A DNA stretch of 64,000 nt. It comes from Arthrospiribacter ruber. GTDB taxonomy: Bacteria; Bacteroidota; Bacteroidia; Cytophagales; Cyclobacteriaceae. A program made the translations under genes and the position numbers. The stretch lies in contig NZ_RPHB01000002.1 of assembly GCF_019343195.1 (NCBI RefSeq), forward strand, positions 558,001 to 622,000, written 5' to 3'. Shown piece after piece: positions 19,924 to 29,484 of this stretch. The notes beneath the pieces were generated by a model. It was not told the origin of the DNA. It ran no database searches and saw only the letters and a program-made list of their open reading frames with translations. The first letter of the stretch is position 1. Every line of letters starts with the position of its first letter.

Positions 19924-20466
19924 ATGAAAAATCTAAGAATTTTATCGCTGGCAGTGGCAACTTGCGTGACTTTGGCTGCCATTAGCTGCAACACAAAACT
20001 CAGACAAGAGGAGGATGAACCGGAAGTTTTGGACAAAGTGGTCGTTGAAGAGGAAGCTCCGACTGTGATTGAAATCGCAAGCGCTTCTGCTGACCATACT
20101 ACCTTAGTAACAGCCATTTCAGAGGCCGGAATGGTCCCATCACTTAACGGTGACGGACCCTACACCATTTTTGCACCGACCAACAATGGGTTTGAAGCAC
20201 TTCCTGAAGGAACTGTAGAAAACCTGCTTCAAGAAGAAAATAAAGAAAAACTTCAGGACATACTCAAATACCATGTAATATCTGGCGAAATCATGGCTGC
20301 TGACCTAGAAGATGGCAAGGAAATCACAACCGTGCATGGAGACAAGCTTAAAGTATCCATTAGGGACAGTAAAGTGTACATCAATGATGCCCAAATCACA
20401 GGTGCTGATGTGGAAGGCAAAAACGGAGTAGTACATATTATTGATGGTGTATTGCTTCCAGATTAA
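19924..20466 (+). CDS. Fasciclin-domain lipoprotein
   Basis: Surface or periplasmic lipoprotein with one fasciclin (FAS1) domain, a fold linked to adhesion and matrix contacts. SPII signal with AAISCNT at about residue 22, an acidic linker to residue 55, then FAS1 at 60-178. The H1 motif TIFAPTNNGFEALP and the H2-like VVHIIDGVLLPD are both clear, and the YH-type KYHVI is present between them. At 180 residues it is a normal single-domain form. A strong terminator follows directly. Confidence 0.93.
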   Translation: MKNLRILSLAVATCVTLAAISCNTKLRQEEDEPEVLDKVVVEEEAPTVIEIASASADHTTLVTAISEAGMVPSLNGDGPYTIFAPTNNGFEALPEGTVENLLQEENKEKLQDILKYHVISGEIMAADLEDGKEITTVHGDKLKVSIRDSKVYINDAQITGADVEGKNGVVHIIDGVLLPD

Positions 20467-20483
20467 TAGAACTCCTAAATTTA

Positions 20484-20524
20484 AAAAAGCCTGTAACTCA
20501 TAAGAATTACAGGCTTTTATTTTT
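20484..20524 (+). terminator. Rho-independent terminator after the fasciclin gene
   Basis: Inverted repeat AAAAGCCTGTAA / TTACAGGCTTTT with a 10-base loop and a T-rich tail, 18 bp past the stop codon. The flanking A-tract makes it potentially bidirectional. Confidence 0.9.
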
Positions 20525-20675
20525 TAAAGTCAAGAACGATGCATCGGCCACATTTGGGGGGACATCTCAATTTTACGTCAACACCCATTTCGCAACAGCA
20601 GCGGTCTCTGGCTTGTTGCCTTTGACAATTTCCTCAAAATGTCAAAATTGGCATGAATCAAACATCAATCAATCC

Positions 20676-22166
20676 TCAAATCACTCTCCCCAAAGCTTTC
20701 TGCCAATTGCCATAAACATCTTTGTAAGCTTCAATTTTAGAACTTTCCGGCTCAAAAGAGGATAATTTTTCAAGGCCTGCAAATGCTTCCCCGGCATTGG
20801 AATAAATTCCCGCTCCGATTCCTGCTCCTCTAGCAGCTCCCTGAGCCCCATCGGTATCATAAAGCTCAAGCACCACATTATTCATATTGACAAATGCTTC
20901 CCTAAACAAAGGACTCAAAAACATATTTGCCTTTCCTGCCTTTACTGTATTCAGATTTAGCCCCATGTCCTTCATGATATCAAAACCATACTTGAGAGAT
21001 GATACAATTCCTTCCTGCACTGCACGAAGAACGTGTTTTCGGTCATGCTGCAGTAAGTTAAGCCCTATCATGTGGGCACCTACAGGTTGGTTTTGCATGA
21101 TGCGCTCTACTCCATTGCCAAATGGAATAAAAGATAATCCTTCAGCTCCAATATGTGTTTCCTGAGCCAGGTCATTCATTTCCGGGTAAGACACGGATTC
21201 TCCACCCAACAACTTCTTAACCCAGGAATTGAGTATCCCGGTGCCATTGATACAAAGCAAAACCCCATAATGTGGGTCATTTTCTGTGTGGTTGACGTGA
21301 ACAAAAGTATTTACTCTTGATTTAGGGTCGTACACAGGCTTGGTACTCACTCCGTACACAGTACCTGATGTACCGGCAGTAGTTGCCAGTTCACCTTCCT
21401 GAAGCACGTTGAGCGAAAAAGCATTATTGGGCTGATCACCTGCTCTATATGTAATCGGAACACCTTCCTCTATACCCAAAATTTCCGCGGCATCCTTAGT
21501 CACTTTTCCCTGCTCAGAAAATGACGGGACCACATCTGCAATCAGGCCTTTATCAATGCCGTAATTTCCAAGAAGTTTTTCGGACAGCCCATTCACTTTA
21601 AAGTCCCAGAAAATCCCTTCAGAAAGACCGGTTTCAGAAGTTTTGATTTCTCCGCTTAGTTTCATGGCAATATAATCCCCAGGGAGCATGATTTTATAAA
21701 TTTTTGAATAGAGCTCAGGCTCATTTTCCTTTACCCACTTGAGTTTGGATGCGGTAAAGTTTCCCGGAGAATTGAGAAGGTTAGGCAGACAATATTCTTC
21801 ACCCAACTCTTCAAATGCCTTATTTCCTATTCCTACTGCCCTGCTATCACACCAGATGATCGCAGGTCTGATCACATTGAGTTCTTTATCAACACAGACA
21901 AGTCCATGCATTTGGTAAGATATCCCAATGGCTTTTAATTCACCTTTTTTTATTCCACCCTTTTTTACAATCTCTTTGGTGGTTTCGACAATATACTTCC
22001 ACCACATTTCAGGGTCTTGTTCAGCCCAATCCTTTTTAGGAGCAAGGATTGGCATTTCTATTTTCGGAAGTCCTTCTGAAGCAATGGCTTTTCCGGAATC
22101 CGCATCCAACAAGGTAGCCTTTACAGAGGAGCTACCGATATCATATCCAATTAAAAGTCTCCTCAT
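20676..22166 (-). CDS. xylB: Xylulokinase (FGGY family)
   Basis: Cytoplasmic FGGY-family kinase, best matched to D-xylulose kinase, feeding the pentose phosphate pathway. N-terminal phosphate loop DIGSSSVKATLLD, substrate-region MHGLV and IIWCDSRAV, and the C-terminal ATPase segment with AAGTSG-like TTAGTSGTVYG are present. Length of 496 residues is typical. It is 1 bp downstream of the symporter on the same strand, so the pair probably imports and phosphorylates a pentose. No xylose isomerase gene lies in the window. Distinction from other FGGY kinases rests on overall similarity as recalled. Confidence 0.85.
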   Translation of the reverse strand: MRRLLIGYDIGSSSVKATLLDADSGKAIASEGLPKIEMPILAPKKDWAEQDPEMWWKYIVETTKEIVKKGGIKKGELKAIGISYQMHGLVCVDKELNVIRPAIIWCDSRAVGIGNKAFEELGEEYCLPNLLNSPGNFTASKLKWVKENEPELYSKIYKIMLPGDYIAMKLSGEIKTSETGLSEGIFWDFKVNGLSEKLLGNYGIDKGLIADVVPSFSEQGKVTKDAAEILGIEEGVPITYRAGDQPNNAFSLNVLQEGELATTAGTSGTVYGVSTKPVYDPKSRVNTFVHVNHTENDPHYGVLLCINGTGILNSWVKKLLGGESVSYPEMNDLAQETHIGAEGLSFIPFGNGVERIMQNQPVGAHMIGLNLLQHDRKHVLRAVQEGIVSSLKYGFDIMKDMGLNLNTVKAGKANMFLSPLFREAFVNMNNVVLELYDTDGAQGAARGAGIGAGIYSNAGEAFAGLEKLSSFEPESSKIEAYKDVYGNWQKALGRVI

Positions 22167-22167
22167 C

Positions 22168-23811
22168 TTACCAGAAAATTATATATAGTGCCGCTGTAAT
22201 ACCCGTGATGATAAATGCTCCGATCTTAAACGCCGCGCTTGTTTTAAACAATTCGCTATTGATCTCGATGCTGTTAGGATGATCTTTACCTTTACCTTCC
22301 ACTAAGCTGATCAATACCATCAAAGCTGCAATGACCAAAAATACCACTCCCATCCTGTCAAGGAAAGGCAAATTAGGAGCAAGCCACTTCAACAATACTG
22401 AAAGTGGAATACTCACGGCTGCACCAGTAAGGGCTGCATTAGAGGTGGTTTTTTTCCAAAATACCCCAAAGAAGAATATCGCAAACACTCCTGGACTAAT
22501 AAAACCTGTATACTCTTGGATAAACTGGAACGCCTGATCTAATTGTCCCAAGGCAGGTGCTACAATAGCTGCGATCACAAAAGCCACAACAGCGGTGATT
22601 CTTCCTACTGCTACTTGCTTGGTTTCAGAAGCATTTGGGCCAATGTATTTTTTGTAGATATCCATAGTAAAAATGGTAGAAGTACTATTGGCCATAGAAG
22701 CCAAAGATGAAACAATTGCCGCTGTCAATGCCGCAAAAGCAAGCCCTTTCAATCCCACTGGAAGCAATTGCAACAGTGTAGGATATGCCCTATCCGACTT
22801 GATGATTCCCGAAACAGGATCCTGCATAGACTGGATAAAGCCAGTATCTATTCCATTTTTCACAATCACCAAAGCTGCTATACCTGGTATTACCACGATC
22901 AAGGGCATCAATAACTTTAAGAAACCTGCAAAAATCATCCCCTTCTGGGCCTCATCTAGACTTTTGGCTGCCAATGCCCTTTGCGTAATATACTGGTTGA
23001 ATCCCCAATAACTGAGGTTGGTGATCCACATACCTCCTACCAACACTGAAATTCCCGGTAAATCCTGATAAGCATCATATGTACCACCTTTGCCATCAGG
23101 GATCATCATTTCTCCCCTATCCAAAATCATAGAAAAATGACCTGGTACTTCTTGCCTCAACAGGCCAAGACCTTCCCATGCACTGCCTTCTCCTACCATC
23201 TGCAAGGCAATGTAGGTAGTAGCAAGACCTCCCAAAACAAGGAAGAATACCTGTACCACATCGGTCCAAGCAACAGCCTTTAGTCCACCATAAATGGAAT
23301 AAATCATGGCAAAGACTGCCAGTCCGGCAATTCCATAACCTAAAGGCACATTTAGGATGGTATTTAAACTCAATGCCCCCAAATACAATACTGAAGTAAG
23401 GTTGACGAATACATAAAGCAATAGCCAAAAAATGGCCATGGTAGTTCTCACTCTGGTATCATACCTGTCCAAAAGAAATCCGGGCATGGTATAGATCCCT
23501 TTTTTGATATAAACAGGCAAAAAGAAAATCGCTACCACCAATAAGGTAATGGCTGCCATCCATTCATAGGTAGAAATCGCCAATCCAAGTGCAAAACCGG
23601 AACCTGACATACCGATAAATTGCTCTGCTGAAATGTTGGAAGCAATCAAACTGGCCCCTACTGCCCACCAGGGGAGTGCTTTGGAAGCCAAAAAGTAATC
23701 TTGGGAATTCTTGACATGGCCTTTCTTCTCTCTGGAGACAAAAAGCCCCATGCCCACTATCAGGCAACAATACCCGATAAATACAATGAGGTCTAAAGGT
23801 TCTAATAACAT
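22168..23811 (-). CDS. SSS-family sodium/sugar symporter
   Basis: Inner-membrane sodium-solute symporter of the SGLT-like branch. About fourteen hydrophobic segments run through 547 residues. Typical marks are NSQDYFLASKALPWWAVG in the first part, SNISAEQFIGMSGSGF, IYSIYGGLKAVAWTDVVQ and SLASMANSTSTIFTMDIY, the last containing the sodium-site Ser residues. Directly upstream of xylulokinase, so xylose or a related sugar is the likely cargo. Its promoter must lie in the 390 bp that separate it from the divergent PAS gene. Confidence 0.92.
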   Translation of the reverse strand: MLLEPLDLIVFIGYCCLIVGMGLFVSREKKGHVKNSQDYFLASKALPWWAVGASLIASNISAEQFIGMSGSGFALGLAISTYEWMAAITLLVVAIFFLPVYIKKGIYTMPGFLLDRYDTRVRTTMAIFWLLLYVFVNLTSVLYLGALSLNTILNVPLGYGIAGLAVFAMIYSIYGGLKAVAWTDVVQVFFLVLGGLATTYIALQMVGEGSAWEGLGLLRQEVPGHFSMILDRGEMMIPDGKGGTYDAYQDLPGISVLVGGMWITNLSYWGFNQYITQRALAAKSLDEAQKGMIFAGFLKLLMPLIVVIPGIAALVIVKNGIDTGFIQSMQDPVSGIIKSDRAYPTLLQLLPVGLKGLAFAALTAAIVSSLASMANSTSTIFTMDIYKKYIGPNASETKQVAVGRITAVVAFVIAAIVAPALGQLDQAFQFIQEYTGFISPGVFAIFFFGVFWKKTTSNAALTGAAVSIPLSVLLKWLAPNLPFLDRMGVVFLVIAALMVLISLVEGKGKDHPNSIEINSELFKTSAAFKIGAFIITGITAALYIIFW

Positions 23812-24204
23812 AGATTTGGTTTACTGTATAAGGTTTGAGTTGGTGGCCGATCCACAATTAGTACTATGTTCCGGCAACGAATAATCTCCAAATATAATGT
23901 TTTGCTTCAATTGACTAGGAAATTTCAAGTATTTATGCATACTAAAACAAGGTTATAAGCGATAATAGAAAAAGAAATTTGCCAATCAGATTCACTTTTT
24001 GCCAACAGTTATAGCAGATGAAGTGTCTTGCATACATTTAAATGTTTCTTTTGAAGAAACTTTCCTGTTACTTTGTATTTAAATCAGTGACACAATTCAA
24101 TTCTCATTCTTTATCAGTATTTTAGATCGACAATAGAGTAAAGAGAATACCGCAATCTGATGAAATAAACCTTAAAGTCATAGCTATGTGACATCTCAAA
24201 TCCC
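23812..24204. other. Divergent intergenic region between the symporter and PAS genes
   Basis: About 390 bp, AT-rich, no gene seen. A small hairpin GTTTCTT-TTG-AAGAAAC lies near 24045 with no T-run. It must hold promoters for both directions, but no element fits the consensus well enough to call. Confidence 0.4.
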
Positions 24205-26463
24205 GTGAAAACAAATAGCCAATCCGAACTTCTGAGAAGGAAGGAAAATTTACTCTCCATTTTGGATCTTCTCACCCAAGAATCAAATGATGATTTTAAG
24301 CAAACTCTTGAATTAGGCCTGGCTTTAAGCCAAGCCAAAGCAGGTTATATATCGATTGAAGGATCTAAAAACCCTGTTGTCAAGACTTCAATGAATTCCC
24401 CCCTCACTGAATTTCTTCCGGAAGCTGGTTTTTTTTCGGAAAAATACAAGTCAGAGGGTCAGCCTATAAGTGTAGCTTCACTCCCCGACTCAGAGGATTT
24501 TGCGATTCAAAAATCCGCTTTCGAGAAGGTATCGCTTAGTTCTTTTTGTTACTTCCCTATTTTGGTTCAAAAAGGCATTTTTCTTGGAGAAATGGTTCTT
24601 CTTTTTGAAAGTATTCCTACATGGAAAAAAAAAGAGAAGGACAATCTTACTTTATTGGTTTCAAGGCTTTCTAGTACAATAGACCTGCGGCTTGAAATAT
24701 CTCAAAAAAAGGCAAAGTCCCAAATTTTAAAAAATGGATTGAACTTTAAGAATTCACTCCTTTCCTCAATTCCTGATCTCCTTTTTGTGCATGACAAAGA
24801 TGGGAATTACCTAGAGGTAATGGGGGGAAATGTGAAAGATCTTTTACTTAGTCCGAATGAATTTATAGGTAAAAATGTAAGGGAAATTCAGCCTGAAGAT
24901 AGGTCCAACTATTTTTTTGAATCCATTAGAAATATTGAAAATGGTAAAGTGCCTGACCCTCTACAGTACACTTTAGAAACTAAAAACGGTTTACAAGTTT
25001 ATGAGGCAAGAATAACACTTTTCTCAGATGACAAAGTAATAGTTTTGGTACGGAACATTACCCAAAAATCCCTGGCAGAAATGGAATTAAAAAAAACCAG
25101 GGAACTGTTGGAAATTTCTTCCAGCTTGGCAAAAATCGGTGCTTGGGACTTCAACCTCCTTGACAACACACTAGAATGGTCAAAGACCACCAAGACCATA
25201 CATGAGGTAGAAGATGACTTTGTCCCTACTCTGGAAAAAGCAATTTCATATTATGCCAATAAAGAGGAACAGAAAAGAGTCAGCAACTTGGTTGAATATG
25301 CCATTTCAAGCGGCAGAACATTTGATGAAGAATTCCAGATAATTACGGAAAAAGGAAATCCTAAATGGGTTCGGTCATTAGGACAAGCAGCCTATGAAAA
25401 CAACACCTGTGTGAGGATATTTGGAACCATTCAGGACATTACTGAAAAAAAAGAAGCCCAGATCTCCAAAGAGCTTAGCGAAATGGAATATAAAAAACTC
25501 TTTGACTTTATGGGGCAGGGAATAGTTTACCAATCAGCTGATGGAAAAATCATCAAAGCTAATAAAGCTGCTTCCAAAATCTTAGGCCTCAGCATGGATG
25601 AATTGCTTGGCAGAACATCCACTGATCCAAGGTGGAGAGCCATTTTGGAAGATGGTAAGCCATTTCCAGGAGAACTTCATCCTGCCATGCGTTCACTGAA
25701 AACAGGAAAGCCTTTAAAAAACCAAATCATGGGGGTTTTTCATCCTGGAAAAAACAATCCTACCTGGATCATGATTGACTCCGAACCGGAATTTAAAAAT
25801 AATGGAAAAAAACCTTTTAGAGTTTTGACCTCATTTTTTGACATTACAGAACTAAAAAAAACCAGGCTAAAAATCGAAGAAAGTCAAGCCAACTTGCGTG
25901 CGATTATAAACAGCTCAAGCGAGGGGATTTTCGCAGTAGACCAGCACCTTAAGGTCAATTTCTGGAATAAGGCTGCCAAAAAGCAGTTCAAGATCCTTTA
26001 CAAATCAAATATTGAAGAGGGAAAAGATTTACTTGAACTCATTCCAGAGGAACAAAAGGGCTTTTGGAAGAAAAAGTTTGAACAAGCACTTTTGGGAAAT
26101 GAATCCCAGTTCAATGAATTTTCGGAGGAAAAAAATTACAACTTGGATTTCACGCTGAATCCAATCAAAATGGGCGACAAAGTTCTAGGTGTTGCAGCCT
26201 TCGTGACTGACATGCATGCCATAAGGCAATACATCAAGACCATAGAAACCCAAAACATCGCGCTGAAAGAAATCGGTTTTATTCAATCCCATATAGTCAG
26301 AGCACCAGTTGCCCGAATAATGGGACTGGTAATGCTTTTGGAAGAGGGTGAAATAGAAGAACTCAATACACCGGAAATCCTTCAGGAAATCATCAATTCA
26401 TGCAAGGAACTTGATGAAACCATCCGTGAAATCTCCGCTAAGACCTATCATACTGCCCAATAA
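24205..26463 (+). CDS. GAF and multi-PAS sensor protein ending in a histidine-kinase dimerisation-like helix, no ATPase domain
   Basis: Soluble sensory protein without signal peptide or membrane segments. GTG start at 24205; no in-frame ATG upstream. N-terminal GAF-like domain about 10-165, then four PAS units about 175-290, 300-415, 425-550 and 560-680. The last 65 residues contain IGFIQSHIVRAPVARIMG with His696, closely resembling the H-box of Bacteroidota kinases. The gene then stops, with no N, G1 or G2 boxes, so it cannot phosphorylate by itself. It may dimerise with, or be phosphorylated by, a partner kinase. No response regulator is adjacent. Confidence 0.85.
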   Translation: MKTNSQSELLRRKENLLSILDLLTQESNDDFKQTLELGLALSQAKAGYISIEGSKNPVVKTSMNSPLTEFLPEAGFFSEKYKSEGQPISVASLPDSEDFAIQKSAFEKVSLSSFCYFPILVQKGIFLGEMVLLFESIPTWKKKEKDNLTLLVSRLSSTIDLRLEISQKKAKSQILKNGLNFKNSLLSSIPDLLFVHDKDGNYLEVMGGNVKDLLLSPNEFIGKNVREIQPEDRSNYFFESIRNIENGKVPDPLQYTLETKNGLQVYEARITLFSDDKVIVLVRNITQKSLAEMELKKTRELLEISSSLAKIGAWDFNLLDNTLEWSKTTKTIHEVEDDFVPTLEKAISYYANKEEQKRVSNLVEYAISSGRTFDEEFQIITEKGNPKWVRSLGQAAYENNTCVRIFGTIQDITEKKEAQISKELSEMEYKKLFDFMGQGIVYQSADGKIIKANKAASKILGLSMDELLGRTSTDPRWRAILEDGKPFPGELHPAMRSLKTGKPLKNQIMGVFHPGKNNPTWIMIDSEPEFKNNGKKPFRVLTSFFDITELKKTRLKIEESQANLRAIINSSSEGIFAVDQHLKVNFWNKAAKKQFKILYKSNIEEGKDLLELIPEEQKGFWKKKFEQALLGNESQFNEFSEEKNYNLDFTLNPIKMGDKVLGVAAFVTDMHAIRQYIKTIETQNIALKEIGFIQSHIVRAPVARIMGLVMLLEEGEIEELNTPEILQEIINSCKELDETIREISAKTYHTAQ

Positions 26464-26599
26464 AAAAATCCTCCTAATTGATTATATCCTAAGTACCTTC
26501 ATTTACCTCTTGACCTGCACTTTCCAAGAAGAACCTTACTTGTTAAAAAATTTAAACGCATTCTTTTCGGTAGCTCCCTTGCCTTGGCTATATTAAGGC

Positions 26600-28501
26600 A
26601 TGATTGAATCGAAAATACCGCCAGGTCCAATTCAGGACAAATGGACCCAATATAAAGCTACCTGCCGGCTGATCAACCCGGCCAACCGAAGAAAATACCG
26701 GGTAATTGTGGTAGGAACAGGCTTGGCTGGCTCTTCCTGCGCAGCGAGTCTTTCTGAATTGGGTTTTCAGGTAGATGTTTTCACTTTTCATGAATCTCCC
26801 AGAAGAGCCCACAGTGTCGCCGCTCAAGGAGGAATCAATGCCGCCAAAGATTACAAAAATGACTGAGACAGTATTTGGAGAATGTTTTATGACACCGTCA
26901 AAGGTGGGGATTTCAGGTCCAGAGAAGCCAATGTATACAGAATGGCAGAATGCTCCCTGCCACTGATTGACCAAGCAGTAGCCCAAGGAGTGCCCTTTGC
27001 AAGGGAATACAGTGGATACCTGAGCAACAGGTCCTTTGGAGGTGTTCAGGTCAGCAGGACATTTTATGCAAGAGGACAGACAGGACAGCAATTGCTTCAG
27101 GGTGCCTATCAGTCACTGATCAGACAATCTGTAGATGGGAATGTCACCTTATACACCCGCCATGAAATGATGGACCTGATTTTACTGGATGGCAAAGCTA
27201 AAGGTATAGTAGCCAGAAACCTGGATACAGGTGATATTGAGATAAAAGAAGCCGATGCAGTCGTGCTGGCTACTGGTGGATACGGAAAAATCTATTACCT
27301 ATCAACTTTGGCCATGAACTGCAATGCCTCTGCAATATGGAGAGCCCACAAGAGAGGGGCTTATTTCGCAGCACCCAGTTGGACCCAATTCCACCCCACA
27401 TCTCTTCCACAGTTGGGAGATTACCAATCCAAGCTCACCCTCATGTCAGAATCCTTGAGGAATGACGGGAGAATATGGGTTCCAAAAAAACAAGGTGACC
27501 AAAGACCTCCACATCAAATCCCCGAAGAGGAAAGGGATTATTACCTGGAGAGGAAATATCCTTCATTCGGCAACCTTGCCCCAAGAGATATTTCCTCTCG
27601 AGCTGCCAAAGAACAAATCGACAATGGGCATGGTGTAGGACCTATGCAAAATGCCGTCTATCTGGATTTTGCAGATGCCATCAGGAGAGAAAGTAAATCA
27701 GCTATTGCCAAAAAATACGGGAATCTTTTTGATATGTATAAGAAAATCACAGGCATGGACGCCTATGAGCAGCCCATGTTGATTTCTCCCGCAGCCCACT
27801 TTTCTATGGGAGGTCTATGGGTGGATTATGAGCTGATGAGTAATGTGAAAGGCTTATTTGTACTGGGGGAAGCCAATTTTGCAGATCACGGAGCTAACCG
27901 CCTTGGTGCAAACTCCCTTCTGCAGGCCTGTGTAGATGGATATTTTATCTCTCCCCATACTATCATGAATTTCCTGGCGGGAGAAGTCCCTGAAATGAGT
28001 ATTCCTGATGAGGTTAAATCATCTTATTTGAAACAAAACAAATCACGACTTGACAAATTACAGAGCATCCAAGGGAACACCACTGCGGAAGGATTCCACA
28101 GGAAATTGGGCATTATCCTTTATGGAAAATGTGGATTGATCAGAGAAAAAGAAACTCTGGTAGAGGCAAGATCGGAAATTTTGACCCTTCAACAAGCATT
28201 TTATCAAGACCTGACGGTTCCCCCGGGCCAAAACCTGAATTTCGAACTTGAAAAAGCAGCACGGGTAGAGGATTATATGGAATTGGCCCTATTGATTGTA
28301 GAAGACGCTTTACAAAGAGAAGAGTCCTGTGGAGCCCATTTCAGAAAGGAGCATCAGACCCCAGATGGTGAGGCCAAAAGAGATGATGAGAACTTCCAAT
28401 ATGTTTCGGTCTGGGAATCTCTCGGTGAAAACCAACACAAGCTTCATAAAGAAGCATTAAATTTTGAATACATCAAATTAAGCGAAAGGAGCTACAAATA
28501 G
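26600..28501 (+). pseudogene. sdhA: Succinate dehydrogenase/fumarate reductase flavoprotein subunit with in-frame TGA
   Basis: FAD-binding subunit of complex II, oxidising succinate. One reading frame spans the whole region, 633 residues plus stop, broken only by TGA at 26864-26866 (codon 89). The frame continues with the right family sequence: [10 protein letters not shown] before, FYDTVKGGDFR after, where family members have a Gly (NDGDS). A GGA to TGA change explains it. The FAD Rossmann motif [22 protein letters not shown] and GAHFRKEHQTPDGE are intact. Translation would otherwise restart at the ATG at 26882 without the FAD-binding start. Real nonsense mutation, sequence error or readthrough cannot be told apart here. 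Confidence 0.88.
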
Positions 28502-28502
28502 C

Positions 28503-29234
28503 ATGAAACTGATTTTACAAATATGGAGGCAGGCAGGCAAAACAGCTAAAGGTGGTTTTGAAAAACATGAACTCAAGGAGCTTGACCCAAACATGTCTGT
28601 ACCCGAAATGCTTGATTTTCTTAATGAGAAGCTGATCAAGGCAGGAAAAGACCCTGTTGCTTTTGAGTCAGATTGCCGGGAAGGTATTTGTGGGCAGTGT
28701 GGCTTTGTAATCAACGGACACATCCATAGCCCGGAAAAAAGTGCCACTACTTGTCAGACCCATCTCAGGAGTTTCAAAGATGGAGAGGAACTGTTTTTGG
28801 AGCCTTTCAGAGCAGCTGCTTTCCCCATCAAAAAAGACCTTTGTATAGACCGTACTGCTTTGGACAGGATCATAGGACAAGGCGGATTCATAGGAGTAAA
28901 TACAGGTCAGGCACCGGAAGCAAACAGCATACTCATTGCCCATGATACAGCAGAGGCTGCTTTTGATGCAGCTGCCTGCATAGGCTGCGGAGCATGTGTG
29001 GCTGTCTGCAAAAATGCCAGCGCGGCTCTTTTTACCGGAGCTAAAATCAGTCATTTGGCCTTACTCCCACAAGGCAAGTTGGAGGCAAAAAAACGGGTGC
29101 AAAAAATGGTCGCACAGATGGACAAAGAAGGATTTGGCTCCTGCACGCTAACAGGCGCATGCGAAAAGGTCTGCCCTCAGGGCATCTCTATAGCACATAT
29201 CGTCACCATGAACCGGGAATATTGGAAAAGCTAA
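28503..29234 (+). CDS. sdhB: Succinate dehydrogenase/fumarate reductase iron-sulfur subunit
   Basis: Iron-sulfur subunit of complex II, carrying electrons from FAD to quinone. The N-terminal ferredoxin part holds the [2Fe-2S] Cys set in DCREGICGQCG plus a later Cys in TTCQTH. The C-terminal part has CIGCGACVAVCK and CEKVCPQG for the [4Fe-4S] and [3Fe-4S] clusters. It begins one base after the sdhA stop. The 243-residue length is normal. No sdhC membrane-anchor gene lies upstream, where Bacteroidota usually place it, so this is an incomplete set unless an anchor is encoded elsewhere. Confidence 0.93.
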   Translation: MKLILQIWRQAGKTAKGGFEKHELKELDPNMSVPEMLDFLNEKLIKAGKDPVAFESDCREGICGQCGFVINGHIHSPEKSATTCQTHLRSFKDGEELFLEPFRAAAFPIKKDLCIDRTALDRIIGQGGFIGVNTGQAPEANSILIAHDTAEAAFDAAACIGCGACVAVCKNASAALFTGAKISHLALLPQGKLEAKKRVQKMVAQMDKEGFGSCTLTGACEKVCPQGISIAHIVTMNREYWKS

Positions 29235-29252
29235 AGCAAAATTGAACCATAA

Positions 29253-29449
29253 AAAAGAGGCTGTCTCATAAATTGATCTTCAGATTTATTGACCAAACAA
29301 AACTCTGTTTAAGAGTTAATTCCTTTGTGACTTAGAGGCTTTGTGGCTAAAAATGCCACGAAGGCTCTAAGACACAAAGTTTCACTGATTACAAACCAAA
29401 TAAAATTCGGTAATTTTTTAAAGCTTTGACTTATGAGACAGCCTCTTTT
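29253..29449. mobile_element. MITE-like element with 19-bp terminal inverted repeats
   Basis: Perfect 19-bp terminal repeats, AAAAGAGGCTGTCTCATAA at 29253-29271 and its reverse complement at 29431-29449, bound a 197-bp non-coding segment. Inside, 29323-29347 and 29355-29379 form a 25-bp near-perfect hairpin (three mismatches, 7-base loop). No transposase frame is present. The compact, nested palindrome form fits a non-autonomous element; copies elsewhere in the genome cannot be checked here. It also lies where convergent transcription from sdhB and the S9 peptidase gene would end, so it may act as a terminator. Confidence 0.7.
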
Positions 29450-29484
29450 CTATTTTTAGCAGATATTTTATTGAAAAGATACTT

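Noticed and set aside
20598-20646. Imperfect hairpins after xylB
   Set aside because: Arms such as TTTGACA/TGTCAAA pair, but there is no T-run on the minus strand, so no terminator was called.
26864-26866. TGA as selenocysteine or other recoded residue
   Set aside because: Family position is Gly, no SECIS-like hairpin was recognised after it, and no sel genes are in the window.
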